Source: Thalassotalea loyana
GTDB taxonomy: Bacteria; Pseudomonadota; Gammaproteobacteria; Enterobacterales; Alteromonadaceae
NCBI RefSeq assembly: GCF_030161435.1
Contig: NZ_BSSV01000009.1
Location: 62,001-126,000, forward strand
DNA: 64,000 nt
Reading direction: 5' to 3'
Below the pieces are notes generated by a model. It saw only the letters and a program-made list of their open reading frames with translations, was not told the DNA's origin and made no database searches. Shown here piece after piece: positions 8,954 through 21,200 of the stretch. Every line of letters starts with the position of its first letter. Positions within the stretch are counted from its first letter, which is position 1. Position numbers and translations under genes: made by a program.

Positions 8954-8972
8954 AAGCAGACTTAAAACAATA

Positions 8973-9001
8973 AAAAAAAGGGCGATGAACGCCCTTTTTT
9001 A
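8973..9001. terminator. Bidirectional terminator between the SBP-like gene and fadH
   Basis: AAAAAAGGGCG / CGCCCTTTTTT hairpin with a short ATGAA loop, placed between two convergent genes and flanked by A and T tracts. Confidence 0.9.
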
Positions 9002-9021
9002 TTGAAACTTTTCAATTAGCC

Positions 9022-11116
<2,095 letters not shown>

Positions 11117-11177
11117 GATTGGTATCTAATTTATCTTATTCGTTGGCATTGTCAAGCTTTTACATTATGGTTTACGA

Positions 11178-11657
11178 ATGAACAAAGTACCTATTATTCG
11201 TCAAATCTTAAAAAATTTAGACACTGAATTAGCAAACGCCAAAGAGGCCGCAGAACAAGCAAGGCTTGCCGCCACTGACGAGCAATCTGTTGCTGAAACA
11301 CAATACGATACTTTAGCTATAGAGGCAGGGTTTCTCGCCCATGGTCAATCGCAACGCGCTGATGAGTTAATCATAGCAATAGAAAGTATGGAAAAACTTG
11401 CCAAGCAAGATATCAAAACGGATGCAATCTCATTAGGTAATATTGTGACCTTACTTGATGAGAATAACACCACACATCATTTTTACATGGCACCTGTTGC
11501 CGGTGGTATGACGCTTAAATTAGAAGGGTTGGTCGTCACGGTTATAACGCCGAAGGCACCACTTGGTCAGTTACTGCTTAGTAAGCATCGAGATGATGAG
11601 GTGGTGCTAACAGTTGCTAACACCACAAAGGAATATATTGTTGAGGCGATAGATTAA
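11178..11657 (+). CDS. GreA/GreB-like protein
   Basis: 159 residues. The C-terminal half matches the FKBP-like domain of Gre transcript-cleavage factors (GNIVTLLDENNTTHHFYM, then VITPKAPLGQLLLSKHRDDE). The N-terminal 80 residues are helical and charged, as expected for a coiled-coil arm. The two acidic tip residues that define true GreA/GreB are not evident, so it may bind RNA polymerase or another target without cleavage activity. It is divergent from fadH and convergent with the MFS gene, with only 6 bases between the stops. The family assignment is probable; the function is open. Confidence 0.75.
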   Translation: MNKVPIIRQILKNLDTELANAKEAAEQARLAATDEQSVAETQYDTLAIEAGFLAHGQSQRADELIIAIESMEKLAKQDIKTDAISLGNIVTLLDENNTTHHFYMAPVAGGMTLKLEGLVVTVITPKAPLGQLLLSKHRDDEVVLTVANTTKEYIVEAID

Positions 11658-11663
11658 TAACGT

Positions 11664-13028
11664 TTATACGTTAAGCGTTGCTTTGACTTGGTCAACTGAT
11701 GTTTTCTTAACGTCGAGTTTTACATAGGCAACGCGCTCTTCATAAACTAAAGTCGCTTCAACAACACCAGGTAAATCGATCAGCTTTTGCAGAACCTGCT
11801 CACCTTCGTCTTCATTCATTTGCTTGGTGTTAAAACTGTAACTCTTTGACGCTTGGTATTGCTTCATTGACAGTGACAAGACGAACCATAACAAAGCAAA
11901 TAGGGCCATGGCTTGAAAGATAGTTTGCTCACCAAAATTTTGCGCTAAGTAACCACCTAACGCACCACCAACAAATGCGCCCATAAACTGACTTGAGGTG
12001 AAAATCCCCATCGCACTACCTTTCACGCCTGCTGGGGCAATACGTGATAGTTGAGACGGCATCGTCGCCTCTAAATAATTAAAGGCAGTAAAGAAAGTCA
12101 CCATGGCAATCACTAACATAACCAGTGAAGTTGCATCGATTGATAAGCCGATCAATGTGATTGCTAATAGCATTACCGCGGCACTAAACATCGCTTTTTC
12201 TTTACCTTTTTTCAGTGCAAAAATCATAAATGGCACCATCAAAAAGAATGAGCCAAACAACGTAGGCAAATACAATGACCAGTGCTTTTCTAACGGTAAG
12301 CCAGCTTCTACAAACAACGTGGGTAAGGTGATAAAGCTTGCTGTCAGAATCATATGCAAAATAAATACACCAGCATTTAATCGAAATAGTTGGGGATGAC
12401 TAATCAGGCGAGCTACCTGTTGAGGAATCGCAACATTATCCCCTTTTGGGGCTTTATTCTGCGAACTTGGCACAACGAACTGCACCATAAAAATTGCCAT
12501 GAAAGTTAATATAGCGGTGAACATAAACACCCCAGATAAACCATAGCTTTGCGCAACAATTGGGCCAACAACCATTGAGACAGTAAAGGACAAACCGATA
12601 AACATGCCAATAGTTGCCATGACTTTAGGTCGTTGCTCTTCTCGTGATAAATCTGCAGCTAGTGCAAGTACAGCACTGGCAATTGCCCCCATTCCTTGAA
12701 GCGCACGGCCAAATACCACGCCATAAATAGATTCTGCATTGGCGGCCACCAAGCTACCGATTAAGAAGACAATTAAACCAAGGACGATAATCGGCTTTCG
12801 GCCAAATTTATCTGACAAAATACCCATCGGTATTTGCAGTAACGCCTGAGTCAAGCCATAAGCACCGATAGCAATACCCAACCACAGTGGGGTATAGCCC
12901 TCTAGTTGAGTACCGTAAATAGCGAAAATAGGCAGGATCATAAACAACCCTAGCATCCGTAAGCCGAAAACCGTGGCTAACGAAAACGCCGCTTTCTTTT
13001 CAATACTATTTAATCCGTCTGCTTTCAT
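11664..13028 (-). CDS. yajR: MFS transporter with C-terminal YAM-like domain (YajR-like)
   Basis: Inner-membrane major-facilitator protein of 454 residues, the same length as E. coli YajR. Twelve hydrophobic segments are evident. The A-motif GILSDKFGRKPIIVLG lies between TM2 and TM3, and GRALQGMGAIASAVLALAADL follows in TM4. After TM12 a cytoplasmic tail of about 65 residues ends in a ferredoxin-like fold (LPGVVEATLVYEERVAYVKLD), matching the YAM domain known from YajR. The substrate is unknown. It is divergent from uvrA, the neighbourhood usual for this gene in Shewanella-like relatives (from memory). Confidence 0.85.
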   Translation of the reverse strand: MKADGLNSIEKKAAFSLATVFGLRMLGLFMILPIFAIYGTQLEGYTPLWLGIAIGAYGLTQALLQIPMGILSDKFGRKPIIVLGLIVFLIGSLVAANAESIYGVVFGRALQGMGAIASAVLALAADLSREEQRPKVMATIGMFIGLSFTVSMVVGPIVAQSYGLSGVFMFTAILTFMAIFMVQFVVPSSQNKAPKGDNVAIPQQVARLISHPQLFRLNAGVFILHMILTASFITLPTLFVEAGLPLEKHWSLYLPTLFGSFFLMVPFMIFALKKGKEKAMFSAAVMLLAITLIGLSIDATSLVMLVIAMVTFFTAFNYLEATMPSQLSRIAPAGVKGSAMGIFTSSQFMGAFVGGALGGYLAQNFGEQTIFQAMALFALLWFVLSLSMKQYQASKSYSFNTKQMNEDEGEQVLQKLIDLPGVVEATLVYEERVAYVKLDVKKTSVDQVKATLNV

Positions 13029-13216
13029 TTGCTGTATATGTACCTATGTCTGTGCGCAAAGTTGTACGAAGTTAAACTCACACTAGATTACTAAAAACGC
13101 GCTATTTTAACATGACTTGATTGTAATTAGCACCATTGAAAATGCTTTACTAATTAGGTCAACATCGACGAGTTTTTATGCGATACTAGTGGGTTCTTTC
13201 AGTAAGCGGAATGGTT

Positions 13217-16042
13217 ATGAACACAATTGAAGTTAGGGGTGCGAGAACCCATAACCTGAAAAACATTGATCTAGAATTACCTCGCGATAAGCTCATTGTT
13301 ATTACTGGCTTGTCAGGCTCAGGAAAATCCTCATTGGCATTTGATACGTTATACGCAGAAGGCCAACGTCGTTATGTTGAATCACTGTCAGCCTATGCTC
13401 GTCAGTTTCTTTCATTAATGGAAAAACCTGATGTTGACCATATTGAAGGTTTATCGCCAGCCATTTCGATAGAACAAAAGTCGACATCTCACAACCCTCG
13501 TTCGACGGTTGGTACCATTACTGAAATATACGATTACTTACGTCTATTGTACGCACGAGTTGGTGAGCCACGTTGTCCAGATCATCATCAACCACTTGCC
13601 GCTCAAACGATTTCTCAAATGGTCGACAAGGTACTTGCTCTCGAAGAAGGTACCAAAGTAATGATCCTGGCGCCTGTTCTCCAGAACCGTAAAGGCGAGC
13701 ACGTAAAGTTACTTGAAAACTTAAGTGCACAGGGCTTTATTCGCGCTCGTATCGACGGCGAAGTTTGTGATTTATCTGATCCTCCTACTTTAGAGCTTCA
13801 TAAAAAGCACACCATCGAAGTCGTTGTTGACCGTTTGAAGGTACGTGAAGACATTCAGCTTCGCTTGTCTGAATCTTTTGAAACAGCGTTAGGCTTAACC
13901 AATGGCACAGCAAAAGTTGCCTTTATGGATGATCCAAACAAAGAAGAGTTGTTATTCTCAGCTAACTTCGCTTGTCCTATTTGTGGTTATTCAATGCAAG
14001 AGCTTGAACCACGCTTATTTTCATTCAATAACCCAGCAGGTGCCTGTCAAACCTGTGATGGATTAGGCAATCAGCAATTTTTCGACCCACAACGCGTTAT
14101 TACCAACCCAGAATTAAGCTTATCTGGAGGTGCGATCCGTGGCTGGGATAAGCGTAACTTCTATTACTTTCAAATGCTCCAAGCTTTAGGTGAGCATTAC
14201 GGCTTTGAGCTTGATACACCGTTTGAAGACTTACCTGAGAAAATTCAGAAAATCGTTTTATCCGGCAGCGGTAAACAAGAGATTGAATTCAAATACATGA
14301 ATGACCGAGGCGACATTGTCGTCAGAAAGCATCCGTTTGAAGGTATTTTGAATAATATGAACCGCCGATACAAAGAAACAGAATCGAACGCGGTACGCGA
14401 AGAATTATCCAAGTATTTAAACAGTCAGCCATGTAATGATTGTGGCGGCTCACGTTTGCGTTTAGAAGCTCGCAATGTATTCATTGAAAACGTGCCGTTG
14501 CCTGCGGTTGCTGAACTATCAATAGCTGAAGCGCTAGCATTTTTTGAAGGTCTCGAACTAACCGGTCAGCGCGGTAAAATTGCCGAGAAGATTTTAAAAG
14601 AGATTAACGACCGCTTGGGCTTTTTAGTTAATGTTGGTTTAAATTACTTAAACTTATCTCGCAGCGCTGACACGTTATCGGGCGGTGAAGCTCAACGTAT
14701 ACGTCTAGCAAGCCAAATAGGTGCTGGCTTAGTCGGCGTAATGTATGTTCTAGACGAACCTTCAATCGGACTTCATCAACGTGACAACGAACGCTTACTA
14801 AATACCTTGATTCACTTACGAGATTTAGGAAACACCGTCATCGTTGTAGAGCACGATGAAGATGCAATTCGTGAGGCTGATCACATTATTGATATTGGCC
14901 CTGGCGCTGGAGTCCATGGTGGTAACGTTATTGCTCAAGGCAGCCTTGAAAACATACTAGCAAGTGAAGACTCACTTACCGGAAAGTACCTTTCAGGAAA
15001 AGAAGGTATAGATGTTCCTAAAAAGCGTACGCCGTATGACGCAAAGCGCGTAATCGAACTTAAGGGTGCAAGTGGAAATAACTTAAAAGACGTCAATTTA
15101 ACAATACCTATTGGTTTAATGACTTGCATTACTGGTGTATCTGGTTCAGGTAAATCAACCTTAATAAACAATACACTATATCCGCTCGCGCAAACCGAAT
15201 TGAATGGTGCAACAACTAATGATCCTGCGCCTTATAAAGAAATTGTTGGCCTTGAGCATTTAGATAAAGTTATCGATATCGATCAAAGCCCAATTGGTCG
15301 CACGCCTCGTTCGAACCCTGCAACTTATACAGGAATTTTCACTGCAGTACGTGATATTTTTGCAGCAACTCAAGAAGCTCGTTCACGTGGTTATAAGCCT
15401 GGTCGTTTTAGCTTTAATGTGAAAGGTGGTCGTTGTGAAGCGTGTCAGGGTGATGGTGTAATAAAAGTCGAAATGCACTTTTTGCCTGACGTTTATGTGC
15501 CATGCGATGTATGTAAAGGTAAACGTTATAATCGCGAAACATTAGAAGTTAGGTACAAAGGCAAGAATATCCATGAAGTACTGGATATGACGATTGAAGA
15601 TGCATTAGAGTTTTTTGCACCAATTCCAGCGGTAAAACGTAAACTACAAACCTTGATGGATGTGGGTTTAAGTTATATCAAACTTGGCCAATCGGCGACT
15701 ACACTATCGGGTGGTGAAGCACAGCGAGTCAAACTTGCAAAAGAACTATCGAAGCGTGATACAGGTAAAACCTTATATATTCTCGATGAACCTACTACGG
15801 GTTTGCACTTCCACGATATAAAACAACTACTCCAAGTGATTCATCGTCTGCGCGACCATGGCAATACGATTGTCGTGATTGAGCACAACCTCGATGTGGT
15901 GAAAACAGCCGATTGGATTGTTGATTTAGGACCTGAGGGCGGTTCTGGAGGAGGTGAGATTTTAGTGAATGGTACGCCTGAAGAAATCTCCAATGAAAAA
16001 CGTTCTCACACCGCTAGATTCCTGAAACCTATGCTTGGTTAA
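13217..16042 (+). CDS. uvrA: Excinuclease ABC subunit A
   Basis: DNA-damage sensing ATPase of nucleotide excision repair, acting with UvrB. About 941 residues (E. coli 940). I prefer ATG 13217 over 13211 because GCGGA is then correctly spaced. It has two ABC modules: Walker [10 protein letters not shown] and GVSGSGKST, two signature motifs LSGGEAQR, and Walker B in VLDEPS and ILDEPT. Zinc-finger cysteines are present in CPICG and CQTCDG, and in CEACQG and CDVCKG. It is divergent from the MFS gene. I looked for a LexA box (CTGT-N8-ACAG) in 13029-13216 and did not find a good one. A terminator follows. Confidence 0.98.
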   Translation: MNTIEVRGARTHNLKNIDLELPRDKLIVITGLSGSGKSSLAFDTLYAEGQRRYVESLSAYARQFLSLMEKPDVDHIEGLSPAISIEQKSTSHNPRSTVGTITEIYDYLRLLYARVGEPRCPDHHQPLAAQTISQMVDKVLALEEGTKVMILAPVLQNRKGEHVKLLENLSAQGFIRARIDGEVCDLSDPPTLELHKKHTIEVVVDRLKVREDIQLRLSESFETALGLTNGTAKVAFMDDPNKEELLFSANFACPICGYSMQELEPRLFSFNNPAGACQTCDGLGNQQFFDPQRVITNPELSLSGGAIRGWDKRNFYYFQMLQALGEHYGFELDTPFEDLPEKIQKIVLSGSGKQEIEFKYMNDRGDIVVRKHPFEGILNNMNRRYKETESNAVREELSKYLNSQPCNDCGGSRLRLEARNVFIENVPLPAVAELSIAEALAFFEGLELTGQRGKIAEKILKEINDRLGFLVNVGLNYLNLSRSADTLSGGEAQRIRLASQIGAGLVGVMYVLDEPSIGLHQRDNERLLNTLIHLRDLGNTVIVVEHDEDAIREADHIIDIGPGAGVHGGNVIAQGSLENILASEDSLTGKYLSGKEGIDVPKKRTPYDAKRVIELKGASGNNLKDVNLTIPIGLMTCITGVSGSGKSTLINNTLYPLAQTELNGATTNDPAPYKEIVGLEHLDKVIDIDQSPIGRTPRSNPATYTGIFTAVRDIFAATQEARSRGYKPGRFSFNVKGGRCEACQGDGVIKVEMHFLPDVYVPCDVCKGKRYNRETLEVRYKGKNIHEVLDMTIEDALEFFAPIPAVKRKLQTLMDVGLSYIKLGQSATTLSGGEAQRVKLAKELSKRDTGKTLYILDEPTTGLHFHDIKQLLQVIHRLRDHGNTIVVIEHNLDVVKTADWIVDLGPEGGSGGGEILVNGTPEEISNEKRSHTARFLKPMLG

Positions 16043-16063
16043 TCAAAACCACCGCTTAAAATA

Positions 16064-16088
16064 AAGCCTGCATCATGCAGGCTTTTTT
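16064..16088 (+). terminator. Intrinsic terminator of uvrA
   Basis: AAGCCTGCA / TGCAGGCTT stem with a TCA loop and a T run, 21 bases after the uvrA stop. Confidence 0.9.
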
Positions 16089-16161
16089 GTTACGAAATAA
16101 ACCTTGGTCTAATTCAATTGAGTCGTTAATATGATGTAAAACAATAACTAAACATCAATTT

Positions 16162-16776
16162 ATGTGGCAAAATTCTTTCGTATATTTACTCGCATTTTGT
16201 AGTGGCTTTGCCATTATGGGAATCGAACTGCTAGGTGGCAGAATACTTGCCCCTTACTTTGGCTCAAGCGTCCATATTTGGGGCAGTATCATCACGGTAT
16301 TCTTACTCAGTTTGTCACTCGGTTATTTAATTGGAGGGAAACTTTCAACCAAACACCCAAACCTTAAGAAGTATGGTTTACTTTTTCTTTTATCAGGAAT
16401 AACCGTTACCCCTGTAGCCCTATTTGCTACACCTATTTTAGAAGCGATTTTTATTCAAATAGAAGATGCAAGATATGGCTCGTTGGTCGCGTCAATTGCG
16501 TTATTTTTTATCCCTACCGTCATTTTGGGCATGATATCACCCTATTCAATACGCTTGTTAATTGACGATAAAGAGAAAAGCGGTCAAGTTGCAGGGATTT
16601 TATATTTTGTCTCGACCATTGGTAGTGCACTGGGCACATTGATGACCTCATTTTATTTAGTGCTTTGGTTCGAGGTAAATACAATTATTTTGTTCTACTG
16701 CGGTTTACTTGCCGTTCTAGGGCTTCTTTCTATTACCTTACACCACACAATTTTCAAACCTAAATTGGCAGGTTAG
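16162..16776 (+). CDS. Membrane domain of a split fused-spermidine-synthase-like protein
   Basis: 204 residues, almost entirely membrane-embedded, with six or seven predicted segments. It matches the N-terminal integral-membrane domain of 'fused' spermidine synthases (GFAIMGIELLGGRILAPYFG near the start, LGYLIGGKLS, and GILYFVSTIGSALGTL near the end). The soluble SpeE-like domain normally attached is encoded by the next gene, four bases downstream in another frame. Both genes have intact ends, so this is a two-gene arrangement rather than a nonsense mutation. Likely function: membrane partner or anchor of that enzyme. No substrate can be inferred. Confidence 0.8.
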   Translation: MWQNSFVYLLAFCSGFAIMGIELLGGRILAPYFGSSVHIWGSIITVFLLSLSLGYLIGGKLSTKHPNLKKYGLLFLLSGITVTPVALFATPILEAIFIQIEDARYGSLVASIALFFIPTVILGMISPYSIRLLIDDKEKSGQVAGILYFVSTIGSALGTLMTSFYLVLWFEVNTIILFYCGLLAVLGLLSITLHHTIFKPKLAG

Positions 16777-16780
16777 CAAT

Positions 16781-17659
16781 ATGAAAACTCTTTCGTTATT
16801 TATCGCGTTATCTGTACTTTTCTCATTTGAAATATCTGCAGAGGTCATTCATCAAGAAAAATCTCTGTATCGAAACATTTATGTTGAAGATAGTGGTGAT
16901 TTACGATGCTTAAAATTTAGTGTTAAACGAGCCACCAGTAATCAAAGTTGTATTTATAAATCAGACCCAAACAAAATGGTATTTACGTACACCAAGCTTA
17001 TTTTTTCAGGATTATTACTCAACCCTGAACCCAAAAGTATTCTAATTCTTGGCTTGGGCGGTGGTACCTTATCGAATACATTTAACCAATTATTCCCCAT
17101 GGCCAAAATTGACAATGTTGAGATTGACCCTGCTGTCGTCAACGTTGCAAAAAACTATTTTGGTTTCAAAGAAAGTCAGCAAGTTAGAAATGTTGAACAA
17201 GATGGCCGCATCTTTATTAAACGCGCTTTACTGAAAAAGCAGCAATACGATTGGATCATATTAGATGCCTACAATGGCGACTACATTCCCGAACATTTGA
17301 TGACACAAGAGTTTTTGCAAGAAGTAAAAAGCCTGTTATCGACAAATGGTGTGTTATCAGCCAACACGTTTTCATTAAGTAAATTGTACGACGCCGAATC
17401 TGCGACTTATCAATCGGTATTTGGCGACTTTTACAACGTGAGATTTAACAAACAAGGCAATCGAATTATCTTGTATTCAAATTCGGGGATGCCAAACACA
17501 GAGACTTTAAGTGAACGCGCCGACCAGTTAGCCCCCATACTGATCAACTATGGCGTTGATATTTATCGCGTCCTTCGCAATATGAAGATAGAGCAGGACT
17601 GGCCAAAGAATACTCGTTTACTTACCGATCAATATTCGCCAGCTAATCTATTGAAATAG
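16781..17659 (+). CDS. Spermidine-synthase-like SAM-dependent enzyme with N-terminal signal or anchor
   Basis: 292 residues. A Rossmann SAM/dcSAM-binding core is clear: ILILGLGGGTLSNTF, the acidic strand end DNVEIDP, and EQDGRIF. The usual aminopropyltransferase motif is changed to LDAYNGDYIPEHL, typical of the fused/unclear branch rather than bona fide SpeE. The N-terminus MKTLSLFIALSVLFSFEISA looks like a cleavable signal or a membrane anchor, which is odd because SAM is cytoplasmic. Anchoring next to the preceding membrane protein with the domain facing inward is an alternative. The two genes form an operon with a 4-base gap. Polyamine synthesis is not established. Confidence 0.8.
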   Translation: MKTLSLFIALSVLFSFEISAEVIHQEKSLYRNIYVEDSGDLRCLKFSVKRATSNQSCIYKSDPNKMVFTYTKLIFSGLLLNPEPKSILILGLGGGTLSNTFNQLFPMAKIDNVEIDPAVVNVAKNYFGFKESQQVRNVEQDGRIFIKRALLKKQQYDWIILDAYNGDYIPEHLMTQEFLQEVKSLLSTNGVLSANTFSLSKLYDAESATYQSVFGDFYNVRFNKQGNRIILYSNSGMPNTETLSERADQLAPILINYGVDIYRVLRNMKIEQDWPKNTRLLTDQYSPANLLK

Positions 17660-17705
17660 ACGGTTTCGGATTTATACTAATAAAAAATTTAAGTGAAACT
17701 CAGTT

Positions 17706-18230
17706 ATGCCAGTAATTTTTCAACGCTTCGTTAATTCAGATAATTTTTATTACGTAGACACGCATGGGGTTAAAAACTATAAGACACGTTTTGTCTTCCT
17801 ACTTGCCCTACTTTCAATGATTTTACTCGTCTGTATTTTTGGCTATATCACTTTACTCTTTGAACAAGATCACCCCGAAGCCACTGTAAAAACCTATGCC
17901 GATGCCATTTGGTTAATGATGATGAGCTCTACAACAATCGGATTTGGTCGCATTAGCCCGGTGACCTTTGGAGGTCAAGCTACCGTCATGGTGATGTTTG
18001 TTTTTGGCGTAGGCATTATGGGCGGACTAGGAGCACTGGCTGCATCAAAGATTCTTGGATTTTCAGATACCAATGTAAAAAACCGCGAATTGCGCAGTCA
18101 AAATGCACAGATTATTGAGCGCCTCATTAACTTAGAGAAGACAATAGCCCAGCAAGACAAGTCGATTAATACGGCAAAAGAAACCATAGAAAAAGCAATG
18201 GACGATAATTCCGATACAAAGTCCAGTTAA
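17706..18230 (+). CDS. Two-TM potassium-channel-like protein
   Basis: 174 residues. TM1 lies at about 27-52, a pore helix and filter at about 72-84, TM2 at about 92-115 and a charged coiled coil at about 125-165 (ending DDNSDTKSS). The filter reads TTIGFG, a TxGFG variant of the K+ filter TVGYG that is known in some K+ channels. There is no RCK/TrkA-N domain, so gating is not obviously ligand-driven; the coiled coil may tetramerise the channel. It starts 46 bases after the spermidine-synthase-like gene and may be co-transcribed with it. A terminator follows. Confidence 0.8.
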   Translation: MPVIFQRFVNSDNFYYVDTHGVKNYKTRFVFLLALLSMILLVCIFGYITLLFEQDHPEATVKTYADAIWLMMMSSTTIGFGRISPVTFGGQATVMVMFVFGVGIMGGLGALAASKILGFSDTNVKNRELRSQNAQIIERLINLEKTIAQQDKSINTAKETIEKAMDDNSDTKSS

Positions 18231-18240
18231 CGTTATACAA

Positions 18241-18265
18241 AAAAGGGTCCATAAGGACCCTTTTT
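18241..18265. terminator. Bidirectional terminator between the channel gene and the propeller-amidohydrolase gene
   Basis: AAAAGGGTCC / GGACCCTTTTT hairpin with an ATAA loop, between two convergent genes. Confidence 0.88.
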
Positions 18266-18281
18266 AATGCGCTAATGGACA

Positions 18282-21200
18282 TTATTTTTCGAAGTAAAAC
18301 TTCTCACGTTTATTGTCATAGTTACCAATTTCATTCATGGTATCTGCATCATATAAACGGCCATTAATCATTGTATGCGTCACCTTATCACTAATAAGAA
18401 TATTTTGCGTGATGTCTCCATCTACAACGACTAAATCAGCTAACTTACCTTTAGTAATCGAGCCTAGTTGTTTATCTAAGCCGAGCGTTACTGCTGGGTT
18501 CATTGTCGCTGTACGTAGCGACTCTAACGGTGTCATACCACCTTGAGCCATCATCCATATTTCCCAATGCATTGCTAGACCTTCACGTTGACCATGACCA
18601 CCAGAGTTCACTAGTACGCCCAGATCATTCATTTCTTTTGCAACTTTAGCTACGTTGAAATGGTTGTAGTGATGATGTGGTGCCTTTGTCCGACGCATTG
18701 AACGCGGATCTAAGAACTCACTAGGCACATACTTACTCAAACGAGGATGCTCCCAAACATTTGTTGTGTCATACCAAAAGTGTTCACCTGAGATACCGCC
18801 GTATGCTACACCCATTGTTGGCGTATATGCCATTTCAGACGCTGACCATAGCTGTTTAATGTCATCATAGATTTTCTCTGTAGGAATAGAGTGCTCTAAC
18901 GTTGTATGACCATCAACTAGCATGGTTAAGTTATGTTGAAGTAATGAACCACCTTCAGGCACAACTAACACTTCCGCTTCACGTGCAGCTTGAATAAACT
19001 GCTGTCGTTGGTTACGACGTGGCTGGTTATAGCTTTTTACGCTATACGCGCCCGCTTTTTGTAGGCGTTCAACATGGAACTTTGCATCGTCCAAGCTATC
19101 AACATGAGAGGTGTACCCTGCAACCGTTGCACCATATAAAATAGTACCTGTTGAATGTAATCGAGACGCAACGATATCACCGGCTTGTTGCATTTCGCTC
19201 GCGGCAAAAAACTCAGTTGTATCATTTGATGGGTCATGAATTGTCGTTACACCTAATGATAAACCTGCATAGTTCTTCCAGTTTTGCTGCGGAATAATTT
19301 CATCACTGCCCTGAGGACCATGAGCATGGGCATCAATTAAACCAGGAATAATTGACTTACCTGTAATATCAATTTGTTTTGCATTTGCAGGAATATCAAC
19401 ACTGCCTTGAGTACCAACAGCAGTAATGACATTGCCTTCAACAATCACTACCCCGTTATCAATGACCTTGTCGCCTTCCATCGTCACAACTTTACCGCCA
19501 ACGAAAGCAATTGCGCCACTTGGTTTGTCGACTTTTTGTTTAAAGCTTAAGTTTGTCACCACTGGCTCAGACTTCTCAGCATTATCACCTTCGCCTTTAA
19601 TATCGAACAAACCAGCAACGGATGCTTGATAAAGTTCAGGACCTAAGCTCCAGTAAAGGCTGTTTGACTTGCCATTCCAGCTAATGCTTTCACCGGCGCG
19701 AACAGATAGTTGCTTAACAGGGAAGTTACCGCCTTTAGGGCCAATTGTAATCACATCGCCACGTTCTACAAATGGCGTAACAAATACTTTAAAGCGTTCT
19801 GCAAATGCGAGGTATTCACCGTCTGGTGATACGCGATACTCAGTAGCAAATTTACCTTGGTATAATTTAGTGTCGTTTTGGCCGTCAATGTCTACGCGAG
19901 CAATACTCGGCATTTCACCACCACGAATCACGTAAACACGGTCATTTGACGCGCCAAAATGAGGCTGAACACCATTACTTGTTACTAACGTTGCTTCGCC
20001 ACCTTTTGCTGGCATCACATAAACACCAGGGTTTAAACCCCATTTAGGTTCGGTAATGTATCCACCTGCAATTTTACGATAAACAACTGTTTTGCCATCC
20101 GGTGAGAATGTAGGTTCAACATATTTACCGGGCTCTTTAGAAATAGTTTTACCCTTACCGCCACGCGATGAAACAGTTTTAATTTCAGCTAAGTTTTTGT
20201 CGTCCCATGCAATGTAAACAATCTTCTTGCCGTCACGAGAAAAACTTGGATAAAACTCAAATTTAGATTTTTCTTTGGTAAGACGTTTTGGTTTTCCATC
20301 AGGTAATGCGCGAGTATAAATGTTACCCATAGCTTCAAAGACTACCTGCTTACCATTTGGCGAGATTTGCACGTTACGTAGCATTTTTACATCAAATTCG
20401 TCTTGCGCTAAGTTTTGCTCAAACTTCAGCGCTGTTTGAATTTTCTTTTGTGTTTTTACGTGAAAATCTATGGTCTTAGCTTTCTTTGATTTGATATTTA
20501 GCTTCTTAATTTTACCATCTGCCCAGAAAATTAAGTTTTCGCTATCTGGGGTCCATGCCATGTTGGAATAAACACCATGAATTGCCCAGGTTTCTTGCAT
20601 ATCACGTTCTAAATCTTCGTGAATTAAAATTTCTTCACCACTTTTTAAATCGTATAGATACAAGTTTGACTGGAAGTCATCACGACTAATAAACGCTAAG
20701 TATTTTCCATCTGGCGATGGCGTTGGACGAATAGCACCACCTTTACCGGAAATAATCGTATCAATTTCACCAGTCTCTAATTCATAACGCTTAATCTTAT
20801 AGATGCCTTTTTCAGAATCTTTTGAGTAGTGAAAGGTCTTACCCGGTGTTGCATCCTGCGAGAAATAAACGTATTTGCCGTCATGAGAGTATGATGGTTC
20901 ACCTAAATCTTTTTGCTGATTCGGGCGTTTAGTTAACATAACACCACTACCACCCGTTTTATGATAAAGCCATACTTCACCAGCACCTAATGAGCGCGAG
21001 CCAGTGTAGTGCTTGCGACCAACCAAGTAATTACCGTCAGGCGACCAAGCTGGGCTATTCAACAAGCGAAATGTTTCCTTCGTTACCGGCTTAGGGTTAG
21101 AGCCATCTGCATTCATAATCCATAAGTTATCACCGCCATCTTGATCCGATGTATAGGCGATGTATTTGCCGTCTGGACTAAACTTGGGCTGCATTTGCCA

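Noticed and set aside
13029-13216. LexA box upstream of uvrA
   Set aside because: Only a half site (CTGTATATG near 13032) is present; the second half does not match CTGT-N8-ACAG.
16776-16781. Frameshift joining the two spermidine-synthase-like genes
   Set aside because: The first gene ends normally, the second has its own ATG and signal-like N-terminus, and the frames differ by a gap containing no slippery sequence.
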